Assembly (NCBI GenBank): GCA_014381385.1
Contig: JACNLR010000118.1
Location: 1-25,831, forward strand
Direction: 5' to 3'
DNA from: Planctomycetota bacterium
GTDB lineage: Bacteria; Planctomycetota; Phycisphaerae; Phycisphaerales; SM1A02
Length of the DNA: 25,831 bases
In this document: piece after piece, positions 16,778 through 24,806 of the stretch
Layout: every line of letters starts with the position of its first letter
Position numbering within the stretch: position 1 is the stretch's first letter
Notes under the pieces: model-generated
Told to the model about the DNA's origin: nothing
What the model saw: only the letters and a program-made list of their open reading frames with translations
Database searches by the model: none
Program-made: the position numbers and the translations under genes

Positions 16778-18223
16778 ATGGATGTAGTATCATGGCCACT
16801 CATTCTGCTTATTGGAGAACTTGTGCTCAAGGTAGTAATGATTGCACTCGTACTCCTACAGCGCAAAAAAACTTCAGCAGCAAAACTTGCTTGGATCTTA
16901 TTAATCATTTTTATTCCTTTCATTGGTACGATTATTTACCTGATGCTCGGAACTCGCAGGCTTGGTTTCATCAGACGAAAAAGACATAAACGAATCATCG
17001 CTCAAATTCCCCAATCTGTCGCCGAACACGGTTGTGCACAAAAATTTGAACTCGGAGATGTATCTCCCGCTTATCGCTCAATTACAACAGTCGCAGAAAC
17101 TGTTGGCGCGGGGTTCGTTCTAGAGGACAACCACGCCCTGCTTTTTGGTGACTCCGACAAGTTGATTCATGCTCTTGCTGTCGACATTGACAAATCTACG
17201 CAGCACTGCCACATCCTTTCTTACATCATGCTTGAAGACGACGCAGGTAAACTGATTGCAAGCGCTCTTATACGTGCAACAGCACGTGGTGTTGTTTGCC
17301 GTCTATTGCTTGATGGCATGGGTTCAAAAGATTTCCTTAACTCAAAAACTTGCAGAGATCTTAGGGAGGCGGGTGTACGCGTTGTGGCTGCTCTGCCAGC
17401 AAATATCTTTAGAGCACTCTTAGTTCGAATTGATTTGCGAAACCATAGAAAAATTGCCGTGATTGATAACTCAATTGGCTACATGGGCTCCAACAATATC
17501 GCTGAACCATCCTTCGCTCCAAAACCAAAATTTGCTCCTTGGGTTGACGCTTCTGTTCGATTAACTGGCCCAATTGTTCGCGAGTTGCATGCAATTTTTA
17601 TTCAAGATTGGTTCATGGACAGCGACGAAGATTTAGTCGAGTTTCTCTCAGAACCAATCGTTTGCTCGGGCAAGGGATTCCCAGCACAACTTATGGCAAC
17701 TGGTCCAAACAGTAATAATCAGGCACTCAGCCAATTATTGCAAACTGCTTTCTTTGCAGCACAAGAAGAACTCGTCATTACAACGCCTTATTTTTGCCCT
17801 GACGATGCGACAGAATCCGCATTGCTCATCTGCGCGAAGAGAGGCGTCCAGACGCACCTTGTTATTCCTGCAAGGAACGACTCAAGACTGGTTGCAGCCG
17901 CAAGCAGAAGTAGCTTTTCAAAACTGATACATGCTGGCGTGCAAATCCATGAATTTCACGGTGGTTTACTGCACGCGAAAACGTTAACAATTGATAGAAA
18001 AGTTGCCCTTATTGGATCTGCCAATCTTGACCGTAGAAGCTTAGAACTTAATTTTGAGGTAAATATGCTCGTATTTGATACCGATTTTGCAAGCGAATTA
18101 CGCTTCCTGCAAACCTCCTATATGGAACAATCGGTGCCGGTTCTCGAAGAGAACGTAGAGAACTGGTCTATCCAGACACGCCTTTGGCAGAACGCAATCG
18201 GGTTAATTGCCCCAATTTTGTAA
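16778..18223 (+). CDS. cls: Cardiolipin synthase (phospholipase D family)
   Basis: Inner-membrane enzyme condensing phosphatidylglycerol into cardiolipin. Two N-terminal membrane helices (about 8-28 and 36-58, with FIPFIGTIIYLMLG) match the PLDNc-type start of ClsA. Two phospholipase-D HKD motifs are intact: HRKIAVID (His223, Lys225, Asp230) followed by GYMGSNNI, and HAKTLTID (His399, Lys401, Asp406) followed by IGSANLDRRS. Length 481 aa is normal. It lies 30 bases after the ftsQ-like gene, so it may be read with the cell-wall run. A weak 7-bp inverted repeat (18212-18218 and 18232-18238) overlaps its stop, without an adjacent T-run. Confidence 0.92.
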   Translation: MDVVSWPLILLIGELVLKVVMIALVLLQRKKTSAAKLAWILLIIFIPFIGTIIYLMLGTRRLGFIRRKRHKRIIAQIPQSVAEHGCAQKFELGDVSPAYRSITTVAETVGAGFVLEDNHALLFGDSDKLIHALAVDIDKSTQHCHILSYIMLEDDAGKLIASALIRATARGVVCRLLLDGMGSKDFLNSKTCRDLREAGVRVVAALPANIFRALLVRIDLRNHRKIAVIDNSIGYMGSNNIAEPSFAPKPKFAPWVDASVRLTGPIVRELHAIFIQDWFMDSDEDLVEFLSEPIVCSGKGFPAQLMATGPNSNNQALSQLLQTAFFAAQEELVITTPYFCPDDATESALLICAKRGVQTHLVIPARNDSRLVAAASRSSFSKLIHAGVQIHEFHGGLLHAKTLTIDRKVALIGSANLDRRSLELNFEVNMLVFDTDFASELRFLQTSYMEQSVPVLEENVENWSIQTRLWQNAIGLIAPIL

Positions 18224-18317
18224 AAATAGGCAAATTGGTGGGTTTGAATTGGATTTTTAATCGAACTTCTTCTGCCTAACATGAGAACTAATAGTGAGAT
18301 AGACCTCTTTTCAACCG

Positions 18318-19055
18318 ATGAAAAGGCAATACATGCACCGTTTTAATCGCTATTTTTATACCTCTATTGCCCTTCTTTGGGGCGTATCGATTGCGTGCGC
18401 TGAATATGTCATTGTAAACAGCAGCGATGGCTCCTTTACACTCGAAGCGGGGTCATTCGATGGTTTCTTAGCAAACCAAGAGAATCAATTTGCAATGAGT
18501 GACCAAGAAATCCTTGCTTCTACACTCAACAACGATGGTATCGATACTGTGGGAAAGCTTTCCTTTGTGCTTGCAAGCACGGATGCAGGTCTCTCGTTTA
18601 TGGGTTTGTTCGATGGAATTCCAACCACCAATCCAACAGGCTCATTTGCTGATCAATTTTTAGGTATCTCATCAACTACTTCCATAGATACTTCGTGGTT
18701 CGCAACTGGGGACGAAGGCAGTGAATACTCTTGGTATGACCTTGGAAATGAAACGCAACTTGTAAATGCACTCTTAGGTTGGGACCATGAACAGACTTCT
18801 GCTGGCTTCGCTTGGGGTGATGTGCGAACTGCACAAACAGGTACCGTGAACCTGTACGATGTTGACCTCTCTGAATTTGCTAGCGATTCAATTCAGTTCG
18901 TAACGTACCAAGATGACCACTGGGCTGTTGCTGGGACTGCAGACTTCTCGGTATTAGGCCAATACGCTTTTTCCTACCAATACGTTCCTGCTCCGGGCGC
19001 AATTGCATTATTTGCACTTGTCGGATTAACGAGCAACCGCCGACGGCGAAAGTAA
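18318..19055 (+). CDS. Exported protein with PAPGA/PEP-CTERM-like sorting signal
   Basis: Secreted or surface protein of 245 aa, function unknown. The N-terminus carries a signal peptide (YTSIALLWGVSIACA). The middle is acidic and rich in Ser, Thr and aromatic residues. The C-terminus is a sorting module: VPAPG, a short hydrophobic helix (AIALFALVGL), then an Arg/Lys tail (NRRRRK). This is the planctomycete-type variant of PEP-CTERM, expected to be processed by an exosortase; none is in the window. A second ATG at 18333 (MHRFNRY) has a better ribosome site (AAAAGG, 6 bases spacing) and may be the true start. The last 30 bases overlap the end of the convergent cytochrome gene. Confidence 0.72.
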   Translation: MKRQYMHRFNRYFYTSIALLWGVSIACAEYVIVNSSDGSFTLEAGSFDGFLANQENQFAMSDQEILASTLNNDGIDTVGKLSFVLASTDAGLSFMGLFDGIPTTNPTGSFADQFLGISSTTSIDTSWFATGDEGSEYSWYDLGNETQLVNALLGWDHEQTSAGFAWGDVRTAQTGTVNLYDVDLSEFASDSIQFVTYQDDHWAVAGTADFSVLGQYAFSYQYVPAPGAIALFALVGLTSNRRRRK

Positions 19056-19340
19056 TACTGCATTGATGTATGCTTCAACTTGCTTTGCCTGAACACGTGT
19101 CAACTTCGTCTTTTGAATCATATCTGGAAGAATCCCATCCCACTCTTGTTGCGAGTATCTCGAAATGCGCAATGCATTATGGCATTTGGTGCAAGAAGTA
19201 ACATAGATTTTCCTGCCCTCTTCCAAGAAGGCGATGTCTCTTGTTGCGCCCAACTCTTGAATTGTCGGTGCCACTTTCAAACCGTCCATGCATCCAGTAA
19301 CAGTCAAAATAAGAAACAGGATTGGGAAAATTCGTTTCAT
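19026..19340 (-). CDS. Small mono-haem cytochrome c lipoprotein
   Basis: A 104 aa protein with a lipoprotein signal (MKRIFPILFLILTVTGC, Cys17 in VTGC) and one haem-binding CTKCH motif (about 50-54). IQELGATRDIAFLEEGRKIY precedes it, and a short C-terminal helix resembles small cytochrome c folds. A distal Met ligand is not obvious; Met71 in ILPDMIQ is a candidate. It would be anchored to a membrane and carry electrons in the periplasm. Its ATG overlaps the stop of the upstream beta-barrel gene (TAATG, 19338-19342 on the minus strand), so they form one operon. The 3' end overlaps the PAPGA-type gene by 30 bases. Confidence 0.8.
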   Translation of the reverse strand: MKRIFPILFLILTVTGCMDGLKVAPTIQELGATRDIAFLEEGRKIYVTSCTKCHNALRISRYSQQEWDGILPDMIQKTKLTRVQAKQVEAYINAVLLSPSAVAR

Positions 19341-20092
19341 TAAAAATCTATGCCAAAGAGTAATCGGACTTGTAAATCAGGTGCTGAGTCGACGTTTGTC
19401 ACTTGAAAAATTGGTGAGACGCTGCACCACCAACTGCCTGATTGCCAAGAAAGCGAAGGGCCAATAGAGAGCACATCGTCACCAAAATGATCCCAATCAG
19501 GAATGGGTGTTTCTAAAATTGCCTGCAGTCCGAGGGTGAATGATGGTTTTGGTTGGTACGTGAGGGCAATGGAATTTATTATTTTTCCCTTATCTTGCTC
19601 CAAGTCTTGGCCTTCCCATTCCGCTTCGAGTGTAAAGTTGTAAATTACATTGAGTTGATCAAATTCTGCTTCAAGCAAGATTTTGCCCTCAAGTTCAAAA
19701 AACTCTGAACCATATTTGACTTCGCCGTAGAGAGCGACGCCTAGTTGATCGGGGTTTGGCGCTTGCAATTGATAAATACCTTCAATTGCTACATCACGGA
19801 AATATGTATGCTCCTGTGTTGCTGTTTTTTTGTAACGCCAATCTGCAAAGTACACTGCCATTTGAAACTTGTCCGTAACACCCCATTCGATTTCATGTCT
19901 AAAGCGAACTTCCTTGTATTTAGAATCACTTTCCTTATTTGTCTTGAGTGTTACCCATTGTTCGTATTCAACGTGGCCAACTGGCAATGTCCTTGGTTCA
20001 TAGAGCCAAGGTATTTTTCGAGACGAGGCTTCCACTGTTGAAGTGGGAAAAAGAGCAAAGCAGAGCAGACTGAAAGTAATGATTCGGAACAT
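19340..20092 (-). CDS. Outer-membrane beta-barrel protein, function unknown
   Basis: Exported protein of 250 aa. A signal peptide (MFRIITFSLLCFALFPTSTVEA) precedes a mature part with alternating hydrophobic and polar strands, many aromatic residues and a C-terminal strand ending in Phe (VRLLFGIDF), the usual outer-membrane insertion signal. Strands such as KEVRFRHEIEWGVTDKFQMAVYF and GVALYGEVKYG are typical of small porin-like barrels. I do not recognise a substrate. The ATG at 20092 is preceded by AGGATTACCAAT; an upstream frame to 20224 covers the operator region and is unlikely to be coding. The Fur-like operator implies iron control, and the partner is a cytochrome c. Confidence 0.72.
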   Translation of the reverse strand: MFRIITFSLLCFALFPTSTVEASSRKIPWLYEPRTLPVGHVEYEQWVTLKTNKESDSKYKEVRFRHEIEWGVTDKFQMAVYFADWRYKKTATQEHTYFRDVAIEGIYQLQAPNPDQLGVALYGEVKYGSEFFELEGKILLEAEFDQLNVIYNFTLEAEWEGQDLEQDKGKIINSIALTYQPKPSFTLGLQAILETPIPDWDHFGDDVLSIGPSLSWQSGSWWCSVSPIFQVTNVDSAPDLQVRLLFGIDF

Positions 20093-20120
20093 ATTGGTAA
20101 TCCTAAAAGGGTATGTATTT

Positions 20121-20140
20121 AATTGAGATTGATTCTCATT
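20121..20140 (-). promoter_or_regulatory. Fur-like operator upstream of the barrel/cytochrome operon
   Basis: On the minus strand the sequence reads TGAGAAT-C-AATCTCA within AATGAGAATCAATCTCAATT, a 7-1-7 inverted repeat with one symmetric mismatch pair. It closely resembles the known Fur-box half sites TGAGAAT/ATTCTCA. It lies about 30-50 bases before the ATG at 20092, between a candidate promoter and the ribosome site, where binding would block transcription. Confidence 0.6.
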
Positions 20141-20157
20141 CGCTTGTATAGTGCGGA

Positions 20158-20186
20158 ATAGTACCCGAAAATGCACCGCCCTGCAA
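20158..20186 (-). promoter_or_regulatory. Candidate -35/-10 promoter of the barrel operon
   Basis: Minus strand TTGCAG and TACTAT are separated by 17 bases, giving partial matches (3/6 and 4/6) to the sigma-70 consensus. Predicted initiation would be near 20151, with the Fur-like operator about 13 bases downstream. This is a weak match that rests on position. Confidence 0.3.
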
Positions 20187-20315
20187 CCAATAATTTGGCG
20201 TTCCCCTATCCCTTGCAATACCAATGGCTTATGGCTATAGCAACCACTTTGAAAGCGTGGCTGCGATGCTGAACAATACGCAGTTTGTTACGATACCGTG
20301 CAAGGAACTTACTCT

Positions 20316-20993
20316 ATGTCAATTACACTCACATTCCACGGTCAATCATGTTTTCAACTCAACGATGGAACGCACAATTTACTTATAGATCCGTTTTTTA
20401 CGGATAACCCCGTTGCGAAAATTGAAGCAAAAGATGTAACGTGCTCCCACATCGCAATTACACACGGGCACTTCGATCACTTTGCAGATTGTGAATCAAT
20501 TGCTAAGGCAAATGATGCCACGGTGTTCGCGGCGTACGAAATTTGTGATTACCTACACGAACAAGGGCATGAAAAATGTGAGCCAGGAAATCCCGGAGGT
20601 AGAATTGAAACACTCTTTGGAGGTATCTCGTTCACACAAGCATTCCACTCCTCGAGTTTCAAGGGACGGTACATGGGCATGCCATGCGGGCTCATGATTG
20701 AATTTGCAGGCGCGGTGCTCTACCACGCTGGTGATACCTCCCTGTTTTCTGACATGGAACTCCTCGGGCAAATATATACGCCAGATGTCGCAATGTTCCC
20801 AATTGGCGATCGATTTACGATGGGGCCAGAGATGGCAGCAGTTGCTGCTGAAATGATTGGTGCGCCAACTGCAATTCCGATGCACTACAACACGTGGCCA
20901 GCAATCGAAGTCGATGTAAAGCAATTCGCTCCGAAAGACATCGAAGTACTTGTTATGGAACCGGGTGATGCGCTTGAACTTTCCGCAGAATGA
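20316..20993 (+). CDS. UPF0173-type metal-dependent hydrolase (metallo-beta-lactamase fold)
   Basis: Cytoplasmic metallo-beta-lactamase-fold protein of 225 aa. HxHxDH is present as HGHFDH (His50, His52, Asp54, His55). YHAGDTSLFSDMELLG holds the later metal-binding Asp, and AIPMHYNTWPAIEVD the C-terminal metal His region. This set is characteristic of the UPF0173/UlaG-like group, whose substrates are mostly unknown. The ATG at 20316 has AAGGA about 10 bases upstream; a GTG six codons earlier (20298) is less likely. The stop overlaps the adenine deaminase ATG (ATGA, 20990-20993), so the genes are translationally coupled. It may have a phosphodiester, lactone or nucleotide-related substrate; this is inference. 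Confidence 0.88.
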   Translation: MSITLTFHGQSCFQLNDGTHNLLIDPFFTDNPVAKIEAKDVTCSHIAITHGHFDHFADCESIAKANDATVFAAYEICDYLHEQGHEKCEPGNPGGRIETLFGGISFTQAFHSSSFKGRYMGMPCGLMIEFAGAVLYHAGDTSLFSDMELLGQIYTPDVAMFPIGDRFTMGPEMAAVAAEMIGAPTAIPMHYNTWPAIEVDVKQFAPKDIEVLVMEPGDALELSAE

Positions 20994-22678
20994 CAGTCGT
21001 TAACACAATTTTGCGCGGCGGACGGGTTGTTGATGTGCAATCACGAAGCATTGAGTGTATCGACGTAGGTATACAAGATGAAAAATTCATCTTCGGAACA
21101 TTAGAATCACAAAACGTCATAGAATTCGACGGTGCATATATCGCACCGGGCTTTATCGATGCGCACATGCACGTAGAGTCAACGATGTTACCGCCGACTT
21201 CGTTTGCTACCCTATCACTCCCACACGGTACGACTTCAGCAGTCTTTGATCCACATGAAATTGCGAACGTGCTTGGCATAGCAGGCATAAAATTACTTAT
21301 GGATGATGCAAAAAACATCCCTTTCGATGCGTTTTTTGCAGCGAGTTCTTGCGTACCCGCTTCTCATTTTGAAACGAGTGGAGCAACACTACTCGCAGAT
21401 GATTTGGATCCCCTCTTCGCAGATGAACGCGTCGTTGCTCTTGCTGAAATGATGAACTTTCCCGGTGTCATTCATGGCGACCCAGAAGTGCATAAAAAAA
21501 TACAGATGGGATTGCGCCACGGTAAAAAAATCGATGGACACTGTCCCGGTTTGCGTGGCAAGGACTTGCTTACGTATATTGCAGCAGGAATTTCAAGCGA
21601 CCATGAAAGCACTACTGCGGATGAAGCGCTTGAAAAATTAAACGCGGGCATGCAAATATATATCCGAGAGGGTAGTGCTGCAAAAAATCTTGAAGCACTT
21701 CTCCCAATCATTACACCTGAAAATGCACACAACATTTGTTTTTGCACCGACGATAGGCACCCTGCTGATCTTCGCAATGAAGGTCACATAGACCATATAG
21801 TCAAAAAGGCTATTGCTCTTGGGCTTGACCCAATTCTTGCTCTATGCATCGCTACAAAACACGCAGCGGACCACTACGAACTCCATCAGATAGGTTCCAT
21901 TGAAGAAGGTAAGTTTGCAAACTTCATAGTTTTTGATGACTTACAAAACCCAACCCCAAAGCAGACTTGGCACCATGGAAATCTTGTTGCCGAAAATGGT
22001 AGAACCGTAGTCAACATACCTCAGCCAACGAACTGGACTACAGCAAAAAATAGTGTTCACTTGCCAAGTTCACTTGCACCAGAATCATTTGAAGTCATAG
22101 GCACTGGCAACTCCATTCGCGTCATAGGTCTTGTTAAAGGCCAGTTATTCACTGAAGAAATACATGTTGTCCCAACAATGGTTGGCGAACATATTGTTGC
22201 TTGCCCCAACAATGATGTTTTAAAAATGGCTGTGATTGAACGCCATCACAACACTGGGAATATTGGCTTAGGATTCGTAAAGGGATTTGCATTTTCCGGA
22301 GGTGCCATTGCTTCTACCGTTGGTCACGACGCGCACAATGTAGCCGTCGTGGGGGACAACGACAACGATATGTTCCTTGCAGCAGCGGCGTTACAAAAAG
22401 CACAGGGTGGGCAATGCGTTGTGTCAGATGGCAAGTTGCTTGCGCTCCTTCCATTGCCAATCGCTGGGCTTATGTCTGATGCTGCACCAGAAGATGTCAT
22501 CGCGCAACAAAACGCTGTCCTTGAGGCTGTGGCATCGCTTGGTTGTCCGCTTGATGACCCATTTATGCCACTGAGTTTCTTACCATTATCTGTCATCCCA
22601 AAACTAAAACTCAGCGATCTTGGACTTGTTGATGTTGATCAGTTTGCTCTTGTACCCATCGAAATATGCCCCGCCTGA
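20990..22678 (+). CDS. ade: Adenine deaminase
   Basis: Converts adenine to hypoxanthine and ammonia; amidohydrolase superfamily, AdeC type, 562 aa. The metal-binding start is GFIDAHMHVESTM (His59, His61). The family motifs HGTTSAVFDPHEIANV (79-94), DGHCPGLRG (His184), SDHES (Asp204, His205) and CTDDRHP (252-258) are all present. The C-terminal part, including FVKGFAFSGGAIASTVGHDAHN and DDPFMPLSFLPLSVIP, matches the AdeC C-terminal domain. It starts inside the stop of the upstream hydrolase gene and overlaps the MFS gene by 13 bases, marking a compact operon. Combined with a transporter, a role in purine salvage is plausible. Confidence 0.95.
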   Translation: MTVVNTILRGGRVVDVQSRSIECIDVGIQDEKFIFGTLESQNVIEFDGAYIAPGFIDAHMHVESTMLPPTSFATLSLPHGTTSAVFDPHEIANVLGIAGIKLLMDDAKNIPFDAFFAASSCVPASHFETSGATLLADDLDPLFADERVVALAEMMNFPGVIHGDPEVHKKIQMGLRHGKKIDGHCPGLRGKDLLTYIAAGISSDHESTTADEALEKLNAGMQIYIREGSAAKNLEALLPIITPENAHNICFCTDDRHPADLRNEGHIDHIVKKAIALGLDPILALCIATKHAADHYELHQIGSIEEGKFANFIVFDDLQNPTPKQTWHHGNLVAENGRTVVNIPQPTNWTTAKNSVHLPSSLAPESFEVIGTGNSIRVIGLVKGQLFTEEIHVVPTMVGEHIVACPNNDVLKMAVIERHHNTGNIGLGFVKGFAFSGGAIASTVGHDAHNVAVVGDNDNDMFLAAAALQKAQGGQCVVSDGKLLALLPLPIAGLMSDAAPEDVIAQQNAVLEAVASLGCPLDDPFMPLSFLPLSVIPKLKLSDLGLVDVDQFALVPIEICPA

Positions 22679-23961
22679 AGCATACTATTGAACACGATAT
22701 AGCACTTGCAAAAAGTGTAGCTCGCAAAGCTCGAACTGGCGTGATGCCTTGGATTTTTTGGGCTGTCGCAGCATTGTTTTATCTCTACGAGTTTTTTGCT
22801 CGCGTAGCACCTAGTGTAATGAGCGAAACGCTGCAGCGTGATTTTGACATGAGTGCCAGCGAACTCGGCTTTGTTATGGGTTTATACTATCTCGCGTATG
22901 CACCGATGCAACTCTTAGTGGGCATTGCCCTTGACCGATTCGGTTCAAAAAAACTATTGTCAAGCGCTGCAATCATCGCAGGTATTGGTTGCCTTACATT
23001 TGCACTTGCACATACAACTGCAATCGCAGGCCTTGGAAGGATTATGCTGGGCATTGGTTCTTCTTTTGCATACGTCGGCGCAGTGTACGTTGCAACTGTT
23101 TGGTTTCCTCGCAAACGACTCGCACTCATCATGGGTATGACCGCCGCTCTTGGGACGCTCGGTGCTGCCCTTGGTCAGGCTCCACTGGAAGTTGCTGTCC
23201 AAGACTTTGGCTGGCGGAGCGCGATGTATACCGCTGCGCTCGGTGGTTTATGTATTGCCCTTTTGATTTGGCTGATTGTCCCAAAACGACCCGATTGGTT
23301 TTTACAACTTACTGCACTTGAACAAAAAGAAAGCAAAGTAAATATGTTTGCGGGTCTTCGCGAAGTCGTTTTGGATAGTCAAACTTGGTTACTTGCTGTA
23401 ATTAGTTTACTTTTATACGTTCCGATTTCGACGTTTGGTGCACTCTGGGGTGATTCTTATATCGCAACCTCTTGCAGCGTTTCTAGTGAATCTGCAGCGA
23501 GGGCGATGACGATGATGTTCTTAGGCTTCGCTGTTGGAGGCCCACTCCTTGGCTGGCTATCTGACAAATACAGCACCCGCAAAGTACCGATGTTCCTTGG
23601 TGGTGGGCTTTGCGCGGCGTCCATAGGAATGCTCCTTCTCGCTTCAGTTATTCCATTTTGGCTTACGGTTGTTTTTTTGATTCTCACGGGATTCTTTGCT
23701 GGAGCACAAGCTATTACTTTTGCGATGGCAGTTGAACAGCACTCTCGTTTCTGTAAGGCAACAGCCGTTGCATTTGTAAATTTCTTTGTAATGCTTGGGG
23801 GGTTTATCTTGCAGCCACTCTTTGGTGCGGTTCTAGACATTACCTCAAATACTGATACATACACTGCTGGTGATTACCGCACTGCCCTTATTCTTCTTCC
23901 GCTTGCTCTAGTTGCAGGTACTATTCTCTGCAGATGGCTCAAGGAGGTTGAAAGTCAGTGA
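22666..23961 (+). CDS. MFS transporter
   Basis: Inner-membrane major facilitator of 431 aa with about 12 predicted helices. After a basic cytoplasmic N-terminus of about 25 residues, the first helix (WIFWAVAALFYLYEFFARVAPSV) and the loop GIALDRFGSKK match the MFS helix 2-3 signature (G-x-x-x-D-R-x-G-x-[RK]). The second half repeats the pattern in GWLSDKYSTRKVP. The substrate cannot be read from sequence. Its overlap with ade (13 bases) suggests purine or nucleoside transport, but this MFS branch also carries organic acids and sugars. The last codons double as a perfect Shine-Dalgarno (AAGGAGGT, 23941-23948) for the next gene. Confidence 0.88.
   Translation: MPRLKHTIEHDIALAKSVARKARTGVMPWIFWAVAALFYLYEFFARVAPSVMSETLQRDFDMSASELGFVMGLYYLAYAPMQLLVGIALDRFGSKKLLSSAAIIAGIGCLTFALAHTTAIAGLGRIMLGIGSSFAYVGAVYVATVWFPRKRLALIMGMTAALGTLGAALGQAPLEVAVQDFGWRSAMYTAALGGLCIALLIWLIVPKRPDWFLQLTALEQKESKVNMFAGLREVVLDSQTWLLAVISLLLYVPISTFGALWGDSYIATSCSVSSESAARAMTMMFLGFAVGGPLLGWLSDKYSTRKVPMFLGGGLCAASIGMLLLASVIPFWLTVVFLILTGFFAGAQAITFAMAVEQHSRFCKATAVAFVNFFVMLGGFILQPLFGAVLDITSNTDTYTAGDYRTALILLPLALVAGTILCRWLKEVESQ
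23941..23948 (+). promoter_or_regulatory. Strong Shine-Dalgarno for the ATP-grasp gene
   Basis: AAGGAGGT lies 9 bases before a GTG start (23958), inside the end of the MFS gene. It is one of the few near-perfect ribosome sites in the window and decides the GTG start, which overlaps the MFS stop (GTGA). Confidence 0.75.
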
Positions 23962-24806
23962 ATATTGCACTTGTTAGTTGCGAAAAACTACCAGGATGGG
24001 AAATCGATGACCAACCACTCATAGACGCTTTGCAAGCGAAAGGTGCTACTGTGCATCGCCCTGCTTGGACATCTAGCGTCGATTGGAATCAATTTAACCT
24101 TTCGATTATTCGTACAACGTGGGATTACCACGCAAGAATTAATGCGTTTATTTCGTGGAGCAAAACCGTCCCTCGACTGTACAACAACGCAACTACTGTT
24201 GCATGGAACACGCACAAATCGTATCTACGAGAACTAGAACAACATGGCGTTGCGATCGCACCAACGACTTGGATCGGCACGAATAAAACAATCGATGTCC
24301 AACAAGAACTCAACCATTTTGGTTCGACTAGTGGTTTCATTAAACCACAAGTCGGTGCATGTGCTTCAGATACGCTACGTTTCTCACGCGATGAAATAGG
24401 AGAAGCCCAGCAGTTCCTTCTTGACAATGCACACCAAGACATGATGTTGCAACCGTACTTAAAAAGCGTAGAAACCGAAGGTGAACTCACCGCTATCTAT
24501 ATTGATGGAAAGTTTACGCACGGTGTTCAGAAAATTCCAGTTAGAGGGGACTACCGCGTACAAGATGATTTTGGTGCTACGGATATACCCTACGAATTCA
24601 CCGCCAATGAGTTACAGACCATGGAAGAGACACTCCTATCTGTTCCAAAGCATGAGCAACTGCTGTACGCCCGATTCGATTATCTTCGGAACGACGAAGG
24701 TACGCTCCTGCTCAACGAACTAGAACTAGTTGAACCATCTCTCTTCTTTAGACACTGCGAAAAATCTGCTGTTTGCCTAGCAGATGCCATTCTCAAACGA
24801 GTATGA
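23958..24806 (+). CDS. ATP-grasp domain protein, RimK/DcsG-like ligase
   Basis: Probable ATP-dependent carboxylate-amine ligase of 282 aa. The N-terminus (SCEKLPGWEIDDQPLIDAL) and FNLSIIRTTWDYHARINAFISW are typical of a family of ATP-grasp proteins related to the cycloserine-pathway ligase DcsG and glutathione-synthetase-fold enzymes. The ATP-grasp region includes GFIKPQVGACASDTLRFS, MMLQPYLKSVETEGELTAIYIDGKF and LLLNELELVEPSLFF, where Glu/Asn would bind Mg-ATP. The product is unknown. The GTG start is supported by AAGGAGGT. It is coupled to the MFS gene upstream and overlaps the following lipoprotein gene. A peptide- or amino-acid-conjugate role is possible; this is inference. Confidence 0.8.
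   Translation: MNIALVSCEKLPGWEIDDQPLIDALQAKGATVHRPAWTSSVDWNQFNLSIIRTTWDYHARINAFISWSKTVPRLYNNATTVAWNTHKSYLRELEQHGVAIAPTTWIGTNKTIDVQQELNHFGSTSGFIKPQVGACASDTLRFSRDEIGEAQQFLLDNAHQDMMLQPYLKSVETEGELTAIYIDGKFTHGVQKIPVRGDYRVQDDFGATDIPYEFTANELQTMEETLLSVPKHEQLLYARFDYLRNDEGTLLLNELELVEPSLFFRHCEKSAVCLADAILKRV

Noticed and set aside
18212..18238. Terminator-like repeat after cls
   Set aside because: The arms are only 7 bp and AT-rich, the loop is 13 bases and no T-run follows, so it is a weak terminator candidate.
20093..20224. Upstream extension of the beta-barrel gene
   Set aside because: It would place coding sequence over the Fur-like operator and before the signal peptide.
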